Counted from the first letter of the stretch, positions 23,234-36,960 are shown. The stretch: 64,000 nt of DNA from Tamarix chinensis (GCA_030549775.1 CM060181.1:53512218-53576217), one strand, 5' to 3'. The notes: generated by a model not told the origin, from the letters alone. Made by a program: numbers and translations.

Positions 23234-25000
23234 GATGAGTTCATATTTTGACACATTTTATGCCCTTATAATCTTAGTTTTTGGTAGTTTATTTAACTAA
23301 TATAGGGGAATAATTATTGTTTTATGCTTAAGTGGTAAAAATTGTATAAAAATTATTATTTGAGCTAAAATGATATAAATTAATTATATTTAGAATGAAA
23401 TATTATTTACTAATATTTATTAAATTTTATTTTACAGGTATTATTATTTAAAAAAAAAGTCGACGTTTGGACCAACGGCCAAAGGCTGAAGGCCCAAACG
23501 CCACACAAAAAAAAACCAAACGAAGGCATCACGAGGCTGCGAAACGAGGGCTGACGTGGAAAGCAGCCTCGCCGCATGGTCAACAAATATAGAAAAGTTA
23601 AAGAAAATTTATAAAAAGGAAAGCCACAGCAGTGTGCGGAAGGAAGGAAGACGCACCGAAAAGGGGGCGGCAAAGCCAGGAGAAGGGCGCGAGCCTTCAT
23701 AGGCTCGTGCAGTCGAGGGACAGCAAGAGAAGGCAGAGCCTCTCAGGCTCGGAAGAGAAAAGACGTGCGGCAGAGCCGCAAAGGACGACGACAGAAGCCT
23801 CAATGCTCAGAGTTCGAGGCAGAAACCAGTCCTCCGTCAGCCCTGTCAACCTAAAGGAAAAAGGAAAAGAATTTGCACAGAAATCAAGGCGCGAGATAAG
23901 AAGAAAATTTCGAGGAAGAATTGAATACCGGTATAATTTATTTCAGATAAAATTAATTTTTATCTGAATAAATTCTTGAACTTTTATCCAAAATTAATTC
24001 CAGTTATTTCTTTCTTTTATTTTTAATTTATATTTTGGATATATATTTCTGTGTAATTAATTCTTTAATTATGAGTGGCTGATTATTTATTGTTAGGGAA
24101 TGAATTGAAACCTTAGACTATGGTTTGACTTATAATTTTATTTTCTTTGTTTTGTGAGATTGTTTCTTGACTCTATATTAATTGCTATCGTGTATATGTA
24201 TAATTCTGTCAAGTATAATTTATTTGGTGCATGCCTTGTTCTGGTACCTCATAAGTGACAGTATGTAGGATTAATTGCTTGCTAGGTGGCCATCTAAATA
24301 TACTAGAATTTATATGTATAAATTGCAGCTAGGTTAGATAACAATTCACCCAATCGTTTTGTGATTCTAACCGAAGTGGTAAAACGTTTCGATACGTGTA
24401 GGTCAAGGAAAGGAAATACAGCTAGACATGCTTTTTGTACTAGTTTGGGTACTTAGATTGTCAGCCTTCCACTTACACTTAATGCATTAAATCTAGTTAA
24501 ATATAGGAGCCGCTTGTTGTTGCTATACTGCTAGTATATAATAGGGTTAATATAGGCACGTGGTCGTATTAATTAATTAAGGGAAGTAATATAAGGTGTA
24601 TGGACCTGCGTTTGGTGTGCAACTTGGTCGATCTCATTCTCACGATTAAAGGATGGCTTAGAGATAAATATTATATTTCGACCTAATCTAGTGGTGGATT
24701 TTTATTTCCCTAACATATTTCTCATATCTGCGGTTTCTCATTATTTTCATTATTAGTTTATTTGTTTTATTTATTCCTTTTATTATTTTATTATTTTGAT
24801 AAACCCCCATTAGTATTTTTCTTATTTATTTATTCTGTGTTATTTAGGATTATTATTTTTAGTTTTAGTTTTAGTTTTATTTTCAAATTAGTTAAATAGA
24901 GGTGAGCCCTTCAATCCTCGGCTAGAACGATACCCTTATTTACCAGTGCTACAATTGACAACAAGAGGATTTAAATTGCGTGCCGGCTACGGTCACACCA
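23234..25000 (+). mobile_element. LTR-like insertion L inside solo LTR H, probably Athila/Tat type
   Basis: The start GATGAGTTCATATTTTGACA and the end GCTACGGTCACACCA lie exactly between two 149 bp repeats. The 3' portion (TCCTCGGCTAGAACGATACC, CTTATTTACC, GAGGATTTAAATTGCGTGCC) resembles the 3' end of the Athila-like LTR at 61180-62752. A solo LTR of that lineage is therefore likely. No 5 bp duplication was found directly at TG..CA ends, and no coding region is present; the open frame 23632-23967 is not similar to anything I know. Confidence 0.6.
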
Positions 25001-25149
25001 CTTACCTCTCTCCCCATGCATGAGTCTCTTCTTGGCCAACATTATCCTCCTCTTTTTGCAGCTTTCCCTCTTCCCCAAACATAGCCCTTCTCCTCCCTAC
25101 AACCTCATACTCTCTCACGCCAACCCAGCCTGCATTTTTGTAGCCATCA
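25001..25149 (+). repeat. 149 bp duplication, right copy
   Basis: Partner of 23085-23233; the pyrimidine-rich LTR H sequence continues from here to about 25720. Confidence 0.92.
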
Positions 25150-28100
25150 CCCAACCATCTTCCCTCACATCACTCACCCACCTACAGCCCCTACCCTTCG
25201 ACACTCAACCTTCCCACCCCCAACTTGCAGCCTCATCCTTCCTTCCTCCAACCTGCACCCCTAATCTATCCTTCCACCATCTACCCACCTATTTTCCTCC
25301 TTTCCCATGCCCTTCCACCCTGCGAATTCCCAGCAAGACAGCCCATCCATAGCCATCACGTCACCCAGCCTTATGCAGCCCCAAACCTCACGTAACCCCA
25401 GCCCATCCACTAAGATACAGCTCTTATCTTCCCCTCTTCTCAACCTTCACCCCTATCCCACTTTTCCAGCCACCTATCCCTCCATTTTCCTGTTTTCCCA
25501 TGCATTCAACCAGCCTCTTTCTCTCCTCCCAAGCTTCGACACCCTCCTCCCTAAAAACCAACCTGCAGCACCCTTCCCCACTCACCCTTGCAGCAACCCA
25601 TTTTCTCTCTATTTTCCCCCATTTTTTTATTAAGTCTCAACCTGCAGATATCACCCTCTTTCCCCTCCCTTTAAGTCCTATAAGTTTCCCCTTGCATCCC
25701 CCTCTTTCCCTTCCCTAACTTTCAGCAAAAAAACAAAAGAAAGTGCAGCCCCAAAACTCCCCTCCCCTCCACCGAATTTAGTTTCAAAATTTTTCCAGCT
25801 TTTACCTTGTGTTCTACCTTCTCCAAGCAGCCATTTTTCTTCCCCAAGTAAGCACTCTATCTTTGGTGGTTTCGGTGCTTAAATTCATGCACCGGATGCC
25901 TCATTTATTCTTCCTAATCATTTTCAAGTTTTAGCTTGCATAGGTTGCATTTTGATTAATTTTATTTTGCATAAATATTAATGCTTGTAGTTTGGATGGT
26001 GTATTCACTTTTAGGTAACCTCAACCTCGCTTAGAGTATTTGTGGAGGAAGCTCGTGGTATTATTATTTCTTAGCTCAAGGTAAATTCAACTAATCCGTA
26101 GACGGTAGAATTTTTATGTGAAAATGATAGGCTAGTTTTCTAGGATTAAATCATGATAGGATGAAGGTATCAAATTATTGTATGTTTGTGGGAAATGGGA
26201 GCATGATGTATTTCTTTTCTACATGAATATCATGATGTGTAAATTAACATGTGTTATCATGCAATCTTTTCATGTGCCTAAGTGATATTCTAAATATTTG
26301 ACGAAGTATATGTTAATGATAACAAACTTGAATTATGCTAGTAAAATGAGATGAATATGTCTAAGGTAAAATGTAGTTTATATGGGAGGATGTTGTAGTT
26401 CATTCATACATTAATATAATGAAGTGTAAATTAATATGTGTTATCATGTAATCTTTTTATATGCCGAAGTGATATTCTTAGATGTGAAGAAGTGTATGCT
26501 AATGGTAACGAACTTGGATTTATGCTAGTAAAATGAGACGGGTATGTTTAAGGTAAAATGTAATTTTATATACCATTATTGTGTTTGAGATTTATTTGTG
26601 AAAATTATATGAGCTTATAAAATATTAAAAATGCATGCTAATAGTGTTTACATGTACTATGTATGATAAATGGTTAGGGATAATATGGTCCTTTGTAGCA
26701 CCAAAGAGATTGTCGGATGTGAAGTATCAATAATTACTTTATGCTAGCGTTTCATGACAAATGGCTTATGTAAGTAAACTCGGTAATAAAAGTGAAGGAA
26801 AATGTGGTAGTTATAGGTTGAGGGGTATTTTGGTCATTAAGGCAAAAAGGTGTCCCAAAGTGGATAAATGGATTAATTAAATTAAGTGTTGGCCTTAAAA
26901 TAAATGTTGGGAATAATTGGATAATTGGTTTGAACATTGAATCGAATAATTATTCGGGCTATGGCATAATGCCTAACCCTAGGCCGTGTTGGCTTGAAAT
27001 GGTTTTGAACTCGTGGTCTTTGAATGTGATGTTGTTTGTTGATGGTTGACTAAGTTGAACGTGGTGAATCTCGACATTCTAAAAGGAAGTAATAACCCAG
27101 AATTTCATAAGACAATAATTACTTGAAGAGAAATACTCGAGTTGGAAAGGAATCTCATGCCTCGGACTTGGCCGCCGAGTGCATAGTTTTGGGCCTTCGG
27201 GTCAAGGGGCTCACTTCTGCTCTATATGTATTCCATACACCCTATAGGGAGTACGCGTACTTAAGATCTTGAGTTCTGAGGTTTAGTATGGGCGACTGCT
27301 ATGTCGTGTGGCTTCCTTGGCTAGCTTTGCCCGGAATCGAGTGATTTATTTTGGTACCACCCTCCTTGACGATCTTTTTCATGGATATGGGATTGTATTC
27401 CACTTGAGAATTGCTATGAATTTTATAACCGAATTAGACACCCACCATAATACTTCTGTAATAATCGGAATAGGAATGACTTGACCTTGGTGAGATTGCT
27501 TGGAATATCACTGTTTCTTCCTATTAGGCCATAATGTATGGTCTTTGGTAAGTTAAATTGATTATGAAATTGTAAGCATGCCTTAAATGCCTTGATAGAG
27601 ATTTTGACCTAGCTCGTAATGTTAAGTGTGATGTGGTTGTGTGTTTCAAAATCGTGGCCTTGCATGTGAGCATATGTTCTCTTTGAATTCTGTACTTGTA
27701 TGATGTCTGCTATGTGGGTATTCTACCTCTCCGGAGGCGTTGTGGTTTACTCAGTACGAGGAAGTCGTACTGATGCTATCACTTTTCAGAGGAGTACGTC
27801 CAGGGCATGCGTTGGCTAAAAGACTACGAGGAGCATCACCCCGGCAAATAGGTAGATTTAGGGAGCGAGTGGACCCCGCCCCTTTTTCCCCCTTTTCCTT
27901 GTAATTTGTTGGATCGTAAGAGTGTAAGGCGGATCATTAATGATTTTTGCGTACTCTGTTTTTATTTTCTAAATGGTTAGTTACTTAATTCCCTAAACAA
28001 TTATTTGTCATGGATAATATGTCTTTTGCAAAACTCTTGATTTCGTATTATACCTCTCTTATCTTTGGATGGTTTGATTTGTTTTAAGCCTTATCACTTG

Positions 28101-28265
28101 ACGTAAGGATGGTGAGGAGACCAGACTTATGTCAAGTGTAGCGGTAGCACCCACCGTTCTTTAATTTTCGCTTCCGCAAAGAAAAATTTAAACGAAATTT
28201 TCAAGCCGTGTTTTTGGGGTGTTACGTAATTTCTTACAATCCTTTGTATTTTCTGTCAAACATCA

Positions 28266-30065
28266 ACCTTAGCACTTGAGTTTGCAATACCACTAACCAT
28301 GCCATCAAATAATTGAGGATTGTCATTATCTCTCTTCCCTTATAGAGATTCTTTCATGACCACAGCATAGCAACTTCCTTCTTCTTGAATACATTTAACC
28401 ATATCCATTTCATGCAAAAAAGAATGGTTGTTATTCTTGATTATGATCTCATTATTGCTTTTAAAAGGTTTAAGTTTATGCTTCTTTTTATCCTTCTCAA
28501 CTAGATATTCATTAATAATACCATTATGAATAGTATTTCTATTATACTGCCATGGTCTACCTAATAAGATTCCACATGCATCCATAGGCAAAATTTCGCA
28601 TAGTACCTCATCATGGTAGTTACCAATTTTCAATGATACTAGGGTTTGTTTTATTACCTTGACTCCCTTGTCATTATTCAACCATTAGAGAGAATAAGAA
28701 TTTGGATGTGGTATATTTTTTAACCCCAAATCCTTAATGATTCTCTCATTAGCTACGTTGGTACAAGATCCACTATCAATGATAATATGACAAACCGTAT
28801 CTCCAACTCTCTCTTTTGTTTTAAATATTCTCCCCCTATGAGTAGGTTTCTCAGTAGCTTGTGCTTGAATTACTCTCTCTAAGACATAACAAGCACTCTT
28901 TTCTTCCTCAGATTCACTAGAATCTTCCTCAAAGGCTCAAATTCATGATCTTCCTCACATGTCTCCATAGCTTCAATCTTTTGTATGGATAATACCCTCT
29001 AATTAGGACATTCGCGAGCGGAGTGTCAAAACTCTCGGCAATTAAACCATTTCCTAGTAGAGAATTCATTTACTTTATTTTTTCCTTTCTACTCCCTAGT
29101 AATTCCTTGTTTCTTATCAAGATTGATAGAAGTTGAAATACTCGCTCCAAATTTTGTAGCTTGGTTACTTGATTAGTACTTTGTGGATGGAATACTTTGT
29201 TTAGTATGAGGCTTAGTGGATTTAATTTTTTTTTAAATCTTAAGGAAATTTTAATCATATCATCTAAAGAATCATAAATACAAGTTTCTACCTTGTCTCA
29301 AATCATTATGTTAAGGCCTCCTAAAAATCTAGTACAAGTTTGTTCCTTCCTTCATGGATATCACATACAAGTGCTAACCTTTCAAATTCTCTAACATACT
29401 CTTCGACACTTAATATTACTTCCCTAATAGTATGAAATTTTATATAGTTATCTTGTTCATACTCCTTAGGAATAAATTTCTACCTTATATGTTTCTTAAG
29501 TTTTTCTTAAGATTTAATATTTGATTTACCCTATCACTCTTTAGTCCTCTTTATTTTATCATACCATATTCTAGCAAACTTTTTAAACTTAAGAGTTGCC
29601 AGTTTATACTTTTTTCTCATCTTTATAATCTTTAAACTCAAAGATAGCCACCAATTGATGTAACCACTCAAAAATTGAGTCAACATCAAGTTTACCATCA
29701 AATTCAGGAAGATCAAGCTTAATGTTCTTATCCTCCTGTTGATGATACTTAGGTTAATGGTCATAGAGCTTTCTATTACTTCCAATTCCTATAGACTCTC
29801 CTTCATGGTCTATTCTTGAATTCAAATACCTTACAGTAGTTGGATTATTTGATTTCATGGCACTCCCAAATCTATCTCCATAAAATTCTCTATTTTCTTA
29901 GGCATTTTGGATCGAATCTTGTTTGGCCAACCTAGACTCTAACCTTTTTATTTGTGTTTGTATAACATGTATTGTTCTAAGTTGTGTATTAGTGGAATCC
30001 AAATTATTGGAAAGTTTTTGAATAGCTTCAAATATACATTGGAAATTTCATCCCCCCTCCATGAT
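28266..30065 (-). pseudogene. Ty3/gypsy gag-protease region, minus strand
   Basis: Read on the minus strand, gag starts near ATGGAGGGGGGATG at 30062 and contains YKLATLKFKKFARIWYDKIK (gag, near 29535-29620). A zinc-knuckle remnant (HSARECPN) lies near 29020 and the retropepsin active site IIIDSGSCTNVA near 28765-28800. After it come VKVIKQTLVSLKIG, DEVLCEILPMDACGILLGRP and WQYNRNTIHNG (28340-28681 is open). The DSGSCTNVA..GRPWQ pattern marks one plant chromovirus group. Frameshifts and stops break gag. The protease end, VMKESL.G..DNDNPQL, duplicates in inverted form the start of the + strand RT fragment at 21938. Confidence 0.85.
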
Positions 30066-30699
30066 TTGATTACCCCAACACTATACCACACTCGAGTTTC
30101 ACTTTAGGTTTTAATTGATTAGAACCAAATCACTTCACCCCCACTACATGGTTCTTATTTGATTCTTGTACAAAAATTGATTTCAATGAATCAAATATAC
30201 AATACAAAAACTATAGATCATAACAAAAAAATTAACACACTAAAACCAATCTTGCTAAATTATTGTTATAGAATTACGTAAGTTTTTTGAAAACCCCTAT
30301 TCAAAAACACCTACAACACTTATGCATGCATCCAAATGTGCCGAGTAAAATTTAACGCAGGGAAAAGAAATACTTCAAAATACACTAATTCCACTTGATA
30401 ATGATACACAACCTTTGAACATACTCACACCAAAACACATGCATACCACTCGGCTACTAACCTAAACCAAGCAAACCTTCACTCCATGTACAATCAAGAT
30501 TCTTCCAAGAACCATGAAAGATTCTATTATCACATGAAAGGACACGTAAAACTATAAATTTTTCAAATGATTCAAGCAAGAGAATCAAAAATCATACAAG
30601 AACTTCCAAGGCTGCTTAGGTTGATGTCAAAACTTCAATGAAATTTTGCACTTGAGTTCGTAACACCACTAACCATACTTTGATATGAATTTTGATATT

Positions 30700-31505
30700 G
30701 AAGATCATCAAATAATAATATTCTACAAAACTAAGATCTTTCTTTGACCTCAAGTATTGCAAAAGGTCTTCAAAGTTTTGTGTAACCGGAATGGTTGATG
30801 ATGTCGATTTCGAATTGCTCTTGGAGGGTGGCTAAGATCTAACCTAAGATATTTAACCTTCTAAAGAGAAATATTATATTTCTTAATAGAATACACTCTA
30901 CCACTCTCCAAAGTTCTCACTCAAAGAAGAAGAAGAGAAGAATAAGAAACACACTTCTCTTGTGTAATTCTTTATATTCAATTTTCATCTTATGCATTAT
31001 CTCATTATGTTGAGATCAAGGTGTACAAGGTTATACATATACATGTACACATGTAGAACCTTTCATTAATAAGCCTATAAATTCGGCCTTATTAATAAAA
31101 TAAACCTTTGAGGCATGGAACAAGCAAATATATATGAGTTATAATGATATTTTACTAGTACTACAAAGTATACAACAAAATAACAAAGCTACACAAACTC
31201 TAAATATGTAATACATAAATTTAACATATGCAATCCAACTTTATGTCTTATACACTTGTTCTTCCATGCAATTTTTAATTATTTTAATTCTAGTGTATTG
31301 TACATCAAAGATCTTCAGTAGCTTGAACTTTTTGCAAACATATATAACACCTGTAATAGTTACTTAGCAAAATATTAGAAGCATAAGAATTTTTTAGCAC
31401 AATGGGTTCCATCTCCAAATATACTAATTATTTTTGATCTTCATCCCTTGAAGAATAATATTGAGAGTAAGCTAGAGATTCTCCTAAATCATTTTATTCA
31501 TTTAC
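30700..31505 (-). repeat. LTR-like repeat, copy 1, of the GRPWQ-type gypsy family
   Basis: Collinear with 31725-32420: AGATCT..ACCTAAGAT, GAAGAAGAAGAGAAGAA, CATTCATTAATAAGC, ACTACAAAGTATACAACAAA, AATGGGTTCCATCTCCAA and TTGAGAGT..AGAGATTCTC occur in the same order. It lies upstream (minus strand) of the gag start near 30062, as a 5' LTR would. Edges are approximate; the similarity runs on into sequence just before the LTR, next to integrase in copy 2. Confidence 0.6.
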
Positions 31506-31724
31506 TGAAAATAGCAATGAAATTTTCTATTCTAAGCTATTTCTTGCTTAGTTTTATTTTTCCAAAAAATCTTCTTACTTATAAAAATATTCTAAGCTTA
31601 TACAAGAGTCATAAAATTTTTATGACGTGGAATATTATCTTCAAACAATATTATAAAAATATAAACTTTTATTTGAGCGATTACAAGTTCACAAAAATAC
31701 ACCAATCGATTGACTTCTTTACTT

Positions 31725-32420
31725 GATGTTGATGATTCTTAAGTGCTTTGGTAAGGTGGCTTAGATCTATACCAAGATCCAGTGTCTTCTAATGAGAAAT
31801 CTTCTATTTTTCAATAGAACACTCTTGCTACTCCTGAATACTATCAATTGAATAAGGAGAAGAGAAGAAGAAGAAGAACTCTTTTTTTCTTGTGATGCTC
31901 TCTTTCAAATTCACAAATTAAACTTGTTTCATATCATGTTATGTCAAATTCAATGAGTACAAAGGTTTATATATGCATGCACCTACGCATACCCTTTCAT
32001 TCATAAGCACATTAATCATCCCGTATTAATGAAATAAACCTATAATGCATGGTACAATACATATTTAAAAAGTTATAATGACAATTTACAAGTATTACAA
32101 AGTATACAACAAAATAACAAAGTTACACAACTTTAATAATGTAATACATTAATGTAATCATATGCAATTCAACTTTTTAGTCTTGTAGCCTTGTTCTTCC
32201 ATCCACTTTTTAATCTTTATAATTCCATTATCATTCCCTTGTACATCAAGGATCCTTAGTAGCATGAAATTCTTGCAAATATGTACAATACTTGCAAGAA
32301 TTACTTGACAAACATTAGAAGCAAAAGAATTTTCAATCATAATGGGTTCCATCTCCAACTATGCTAATTCTTCTTGTTATTTGTCATATTAAGAAAAATA
32401 TTGAGAGTGTTATAGAGATT
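31725..32420 (-). repeat. LTR-like repeat, copy 2 (3' LTR position)
   Basis: Follows the integrase C-terminus at 32422 on the minus strand, as a 3' LTR would. Similar throughout to copy 1. The spacer 31506-31724 is AT-rich and unrecognised. Confidence 0.6.
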
Positions 32421-33855
32421 CTCATGCATCATTCTTCCCTTGTAAAGAAGAATTTTCCCTCAAATTAGCATCACTATAATAAGGAAATAAGTCATCAATA
32501 TTGAAAATCCTAGATACTCCTCTATAGAGTTTAGGCAATTCAAATTCATATGCATTATTTCCAAATTTTATTAATATTTTGAATGGACCATCCACTCTTG
32601 GCATTATTTTATTCTTTCTTAAGTTTGAAAGTCTTTCTTTTCACAATGGCAACCATACCAAATCTCTTAGTTTAAACACTTATTGAATTATGTTTTTGTT
32701 CTCTTAAGCTTGGCATTTAGCATTCAATTTTTTAATTTTGTCTTTAATTTGTTGATGAAGTTTTTTAAAGAATTTGATTATTTCCTTGACATCATAACTC
32801 TTTATATATCCTTTATTAAAATATAACATATCAATGGGTAGATAAGGATTAACTCCGTAAATAACCTCAAAAGGACTCGATTGAGTAGTATCAGAAGGAC
32901 TCCTATTCTTTGCAAACTTTGCATGCCCAAGCTTTATATCCTAATATTTGGTACTCTTATTCACCAACCCTCGTAGCAAAGTACTTAGAGTTCTATTAGC
33001 CACTTCAGTTTGACCATCTGTTTGTGGATAATGAGAAGTACTACATCAACTTAGTACTTAACATGTGTTAGAGTGTCTTTTAAAAGTAACTCAAGAATTT
33101 TACATCTCTATCTGTTACTATACTTTTGGGAACTCCATGTAACCTTACTATTTCTTGGAAATACAAGTCTGATACATGTGTTGCATTATCATTCTTGTTG
33201 CAAGGTATAAAATGTGCCATTTTCGAAAATCAATATACTAACACAAGAATAGAATCTTTACCCAGTTGCTTCCTTCGTAATGCCAAAATAAAATTCATGC
33301 TAACAATCTCCCAATGTTGATTAGGTACTGGTAAAGGAGTATTCAAACCTTTATGGAAGAAAATTTTACTTTTCTGACAAGTTATGCATCTTCCTATAAT
33401 TTCTTATACTAGTTTTATTATATATGGCCTGTAGAAATTTTCTTATAGTATCTCCATGGTATTATAAATTGCAAAATGATCGACTATACCCCCCTCATAT
33501 ACTTCTTTATCAAGTTAATCACGTACACCAAAATGAGTTATAAACAACTTATTAAGTTTGAAGAGATAGTCATTGTGTAGTAAATAATAACCACAACTAC
33601 CATTCTTTTTACACATATAATAAATGTCAACAAAATCTTCATCCTTATCATACAGTTCTTTTAACATCTCAAATTTCAATAACTTAACATCCAACATCAC
33701 TAATATCATGGATCTACGAGACAAAGCATCTACCATGACATTTTCACGTACAGTCACACAAGTTATACAAGAGTAGGGAACATAGTGCAAAATATGGTAT
33801 GATAATTCGCATGCTGCCACATGGAAACATATTTGGATAGGTTCTTGAAAGTGCA
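32421..33855 (-). pseudogene. Ty3/gypsy RNase H tail and integrase, minus strand
   Basis: The minus strand, over several frames, reads ENVMVDALSRRS (end of RNase H, near 33700-33740), YLFKLNKLFI, ITCQKSK (zinc-binding integrase part), then [63 protein letters not shown] and IYGVNPYLPIDML. It ends with RVDGPFKILIKFGNNAYEFE and FNIDDLFPYYSD (32422-32604). The first catalytic Asp (SMDF in the family) is Asn; the second Asp (VTDRD) and the Glu (TEVANR) remain. Frameshifts make it inactive. The Tekay-like element is inserted at its upstream edge. Confidence 0.85.
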
Positions 33856-36529
33856 TGTAATTGAAAAACAATGCATAAGCATTTATAAAAGTAAAACTGG
33901 GGAATGTTATCGCCACGTAAACCATGAGAGAGGTGTGATCATCACCTATCATATGCCTGGTGTAAGGCAAAATGGAACAACCATGAAATAATCATAATAA
34001 TAAACGACAATGATAAGAATACTAATAATATGGATAGAAAGGAGTATGAGAGTTCACAAAATCCAAATACTAGAATCACATATAAGAGTTTAAATAAACA
34101 AAAAGAACCAAAAGCATCTCAATGCAATGGGTAAAAGTACATCTAACTAATTAGCCAAACTCTTAACTAAACAGGAGGGTAACTCTTGAACCCCAAGTAA
34201 TAACTAGCTACTAGCCGATGGTAACATATTCAACATACTTTAGTTGAGAATCATAACCCTACAATTTATAATTTTCTTACCAAATTAGAATCTGGATTAT
34301 TATAGTGACCACACAAATATAGTATCATTACGGTGAAGTACTAGTAAAATAGACCAACTAAAACATGGTAAGGGCTCATGGTGCACATTGAAGTTATATA
34401 GTAGCATGGTGATAAGCATACTAAAATAAGAAACCACTCAAGCTCATGATCACAATATAATAAGGTATGCTTGCATGGAAATAATGGAACAATAATAATA
34501 TAGATCATGCATTGAAATCACATAATTTGAACCATATTATAATAATCTTCCTTTAGTGATAACATTATTTCCAATTATTAAGATAATTCATTCGACCACA
34601 CCTAGTTCTCCACTATGAACTAAAGACATGGAATGATCCACACACAATAGGATATAACACCTACCATATAGGGTTAGGATACATTAAAGGGGATTTTCTT
34701 TAGGTATACGACACATTGAGTGCACCTACTGCTAGGGCTAACATAGATTGGGATACCACATAGAGTCAGAATACATTAAGGGAGCTTTTATTGGAACACC
34801 TCACCCACCACACCTTAAATGGGATACCACACCCACCTAAGCAATAGACAACACAAAGTGTCAAGGTCTTGTACTGAGATACCTTATGAAATACCCCAAA
34901 ACTCTAATTTAGGAATTATGGCAAAATAATGATTTGTTGGGGAAAATTAAGAAAATAAATTACTTTATTAAATAAAGAGGAAATTAATTGAGGAAAATAA
35001 GGAGAAAATAATAAATAAGTTAGTTAGAAAACTTTGGGCATTTTGCTAATTAAAATGGAAGTTAAGGACAATTTATCCAAAACAGCCTAATTAATTTAAA
35101 AATGAATTTAATTATTATACTTAAAGTAATTATTATTAAAATTAAATACCTAAACTAAATACATACATAAATCAGGACCAAATACCCTAACCCAACCATT
35201 TTATTATTTTCCATATTCCTTTTTCCTTTTTTCCTTCCGTTTTCCTTTTTCTTTCTCCCTCCTTTATTTATTTTTTTTCCTCCTCCCTCCGCCGGTTGGG
35301 CCTTTCCCGCGGCCCAACCTCCTCCCCCTTCTTTTTCTCCTTCCTCGCGGCCTAGCGTCGTTCGCTGGCCGTCACCTAGGTGCGACACAGCATTTTATCC
35401 TTCGATCCACCGAAGCGCCGCGTCGCATTAAATGAACCTTATGACCGTTTCCCATCCAGCGACGCGATGCCGCGTTTTGTCCCTCTAAACACTGAAACGT
35501 CGCATTTGGTTTATGAACTTTATAACCATTGCCAAACCTGCCGGCTCTCCCTCTTTTCCTTTTTCCTAGACCGTCGGTCCACCCCCACGTCGTCGTCTTC
35601 CTCCTCGCGCCAGGCCTGCAACTCGCAGCCTGTCGTCCGACCGTCCTTCCCTGCCATTTCCGTCCCTTTCTTTCCCCATTTCGACCCAGCATGTCCGTCC
35701 TACCCCTCACACGTCCTGCCCTCTTTCCTTTTTCCCGCACCAAGCCAAACACACCCTGCAAACCTGCAGGGCATGCGCCGACTGCCACCACCGGACGGCG
35801 ACCTGCCGCACCTGCCCCGCGTGTCCTCTCCCTCCTTCGTCGTTTTCCTTCCCCCCAATTGCCTATAAATACCCCCCATTAGCAGCCATAGCCAACTCCC
35901 CCTTTTGATTTTGCCCTGAAACCTTGCCTCTCCGCCGCCTCAAAAAGTTAAGCTTTTCGCCGCCACCGGTGACAGCCGCCGCCTCCGCTGCCCACCGGCA
36001 CCTTCCCTGCACCTCCCTCGACAAAACCAAGCCACCACCACCCTCCGCCTTGCCCTGCACGTGACGCCCTAGCCGTGCAAAGTTTCCATCCCGAACCGCC
36101 ACCTTCAGCTTTTCGCCGCCCCTCGTGCCGCCTCGTGTCGCCACCCTCGTCGCAACCAGCCCTCCTACCACCCACCTATACAACCATCATACTCTCCCCT
36201 ACCTTTCCATACCCTCATCATCCCTTGCCTTCTTATCCACCTACCTCCACCATCTTCCACCATCCTCTGCCACCTTCGGCCGCTGCGTCAGCCACCATGC
36301 GCCGCCGCCCCTGCCACGCCACCACCCTCATTCCACTCCTCTTCACCTACTGCTTCTTCCCCCCACCTCAAACTTCTCTTTTCCTCCCTCCATCCAGCCC
36401 CCACCTTGATCTTTTCCCTCTCTTCCTCCTCCACCGCCGCCGTCGTCGCCGCCACGCACCGTCGCCGGACCACCACCGACCTTAGGTGGTTTCCCACTTA
36501 CCCAAACCCTAACATCTCTATTATGTAAC

Positions 36530-36960
<431 letters not shown>

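Larger units (their letters stand above)
22486..28226 (+). mobile_element. Solo LTR H (5.7 kb including an internal insertion)
   Basis: Begins TGTAATACCCCGTATTAATT and ends TTTTGGGGTGTTACG. The perfect duplication TAATT flanks it (22481-22485, 28227-28231). Removing it restores the RNase H reading AKWVN-FLQSFVFSV, so the edges are firm. It holds (TTA)n at 22566-22615, a pyrimidine-rich stretch, a 1.8 kb LTR-like insertion with a 149 bp flanking duplication, and a TACTCAGTACGAGGAAGTCGTACTGA block near 27750 resembling those of long gypsy LTRs. Net length without the insertion and one duplicate is about 3.8 kb. Confidence 0.85.

Noticed and set aside
23632..23967. 111-residue basic open frame inside insertion L
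   Set aside because: Lies in a non-coding LTR-like segment and resembles no gag or nucleocapsid motif.
35372..36497. Open frames of 94-162 residues in both strands
   Set aside because: Same cause: GC-rich, CCACC/CCGCC-type section of solo LTR B, with no similarity to a known protein.
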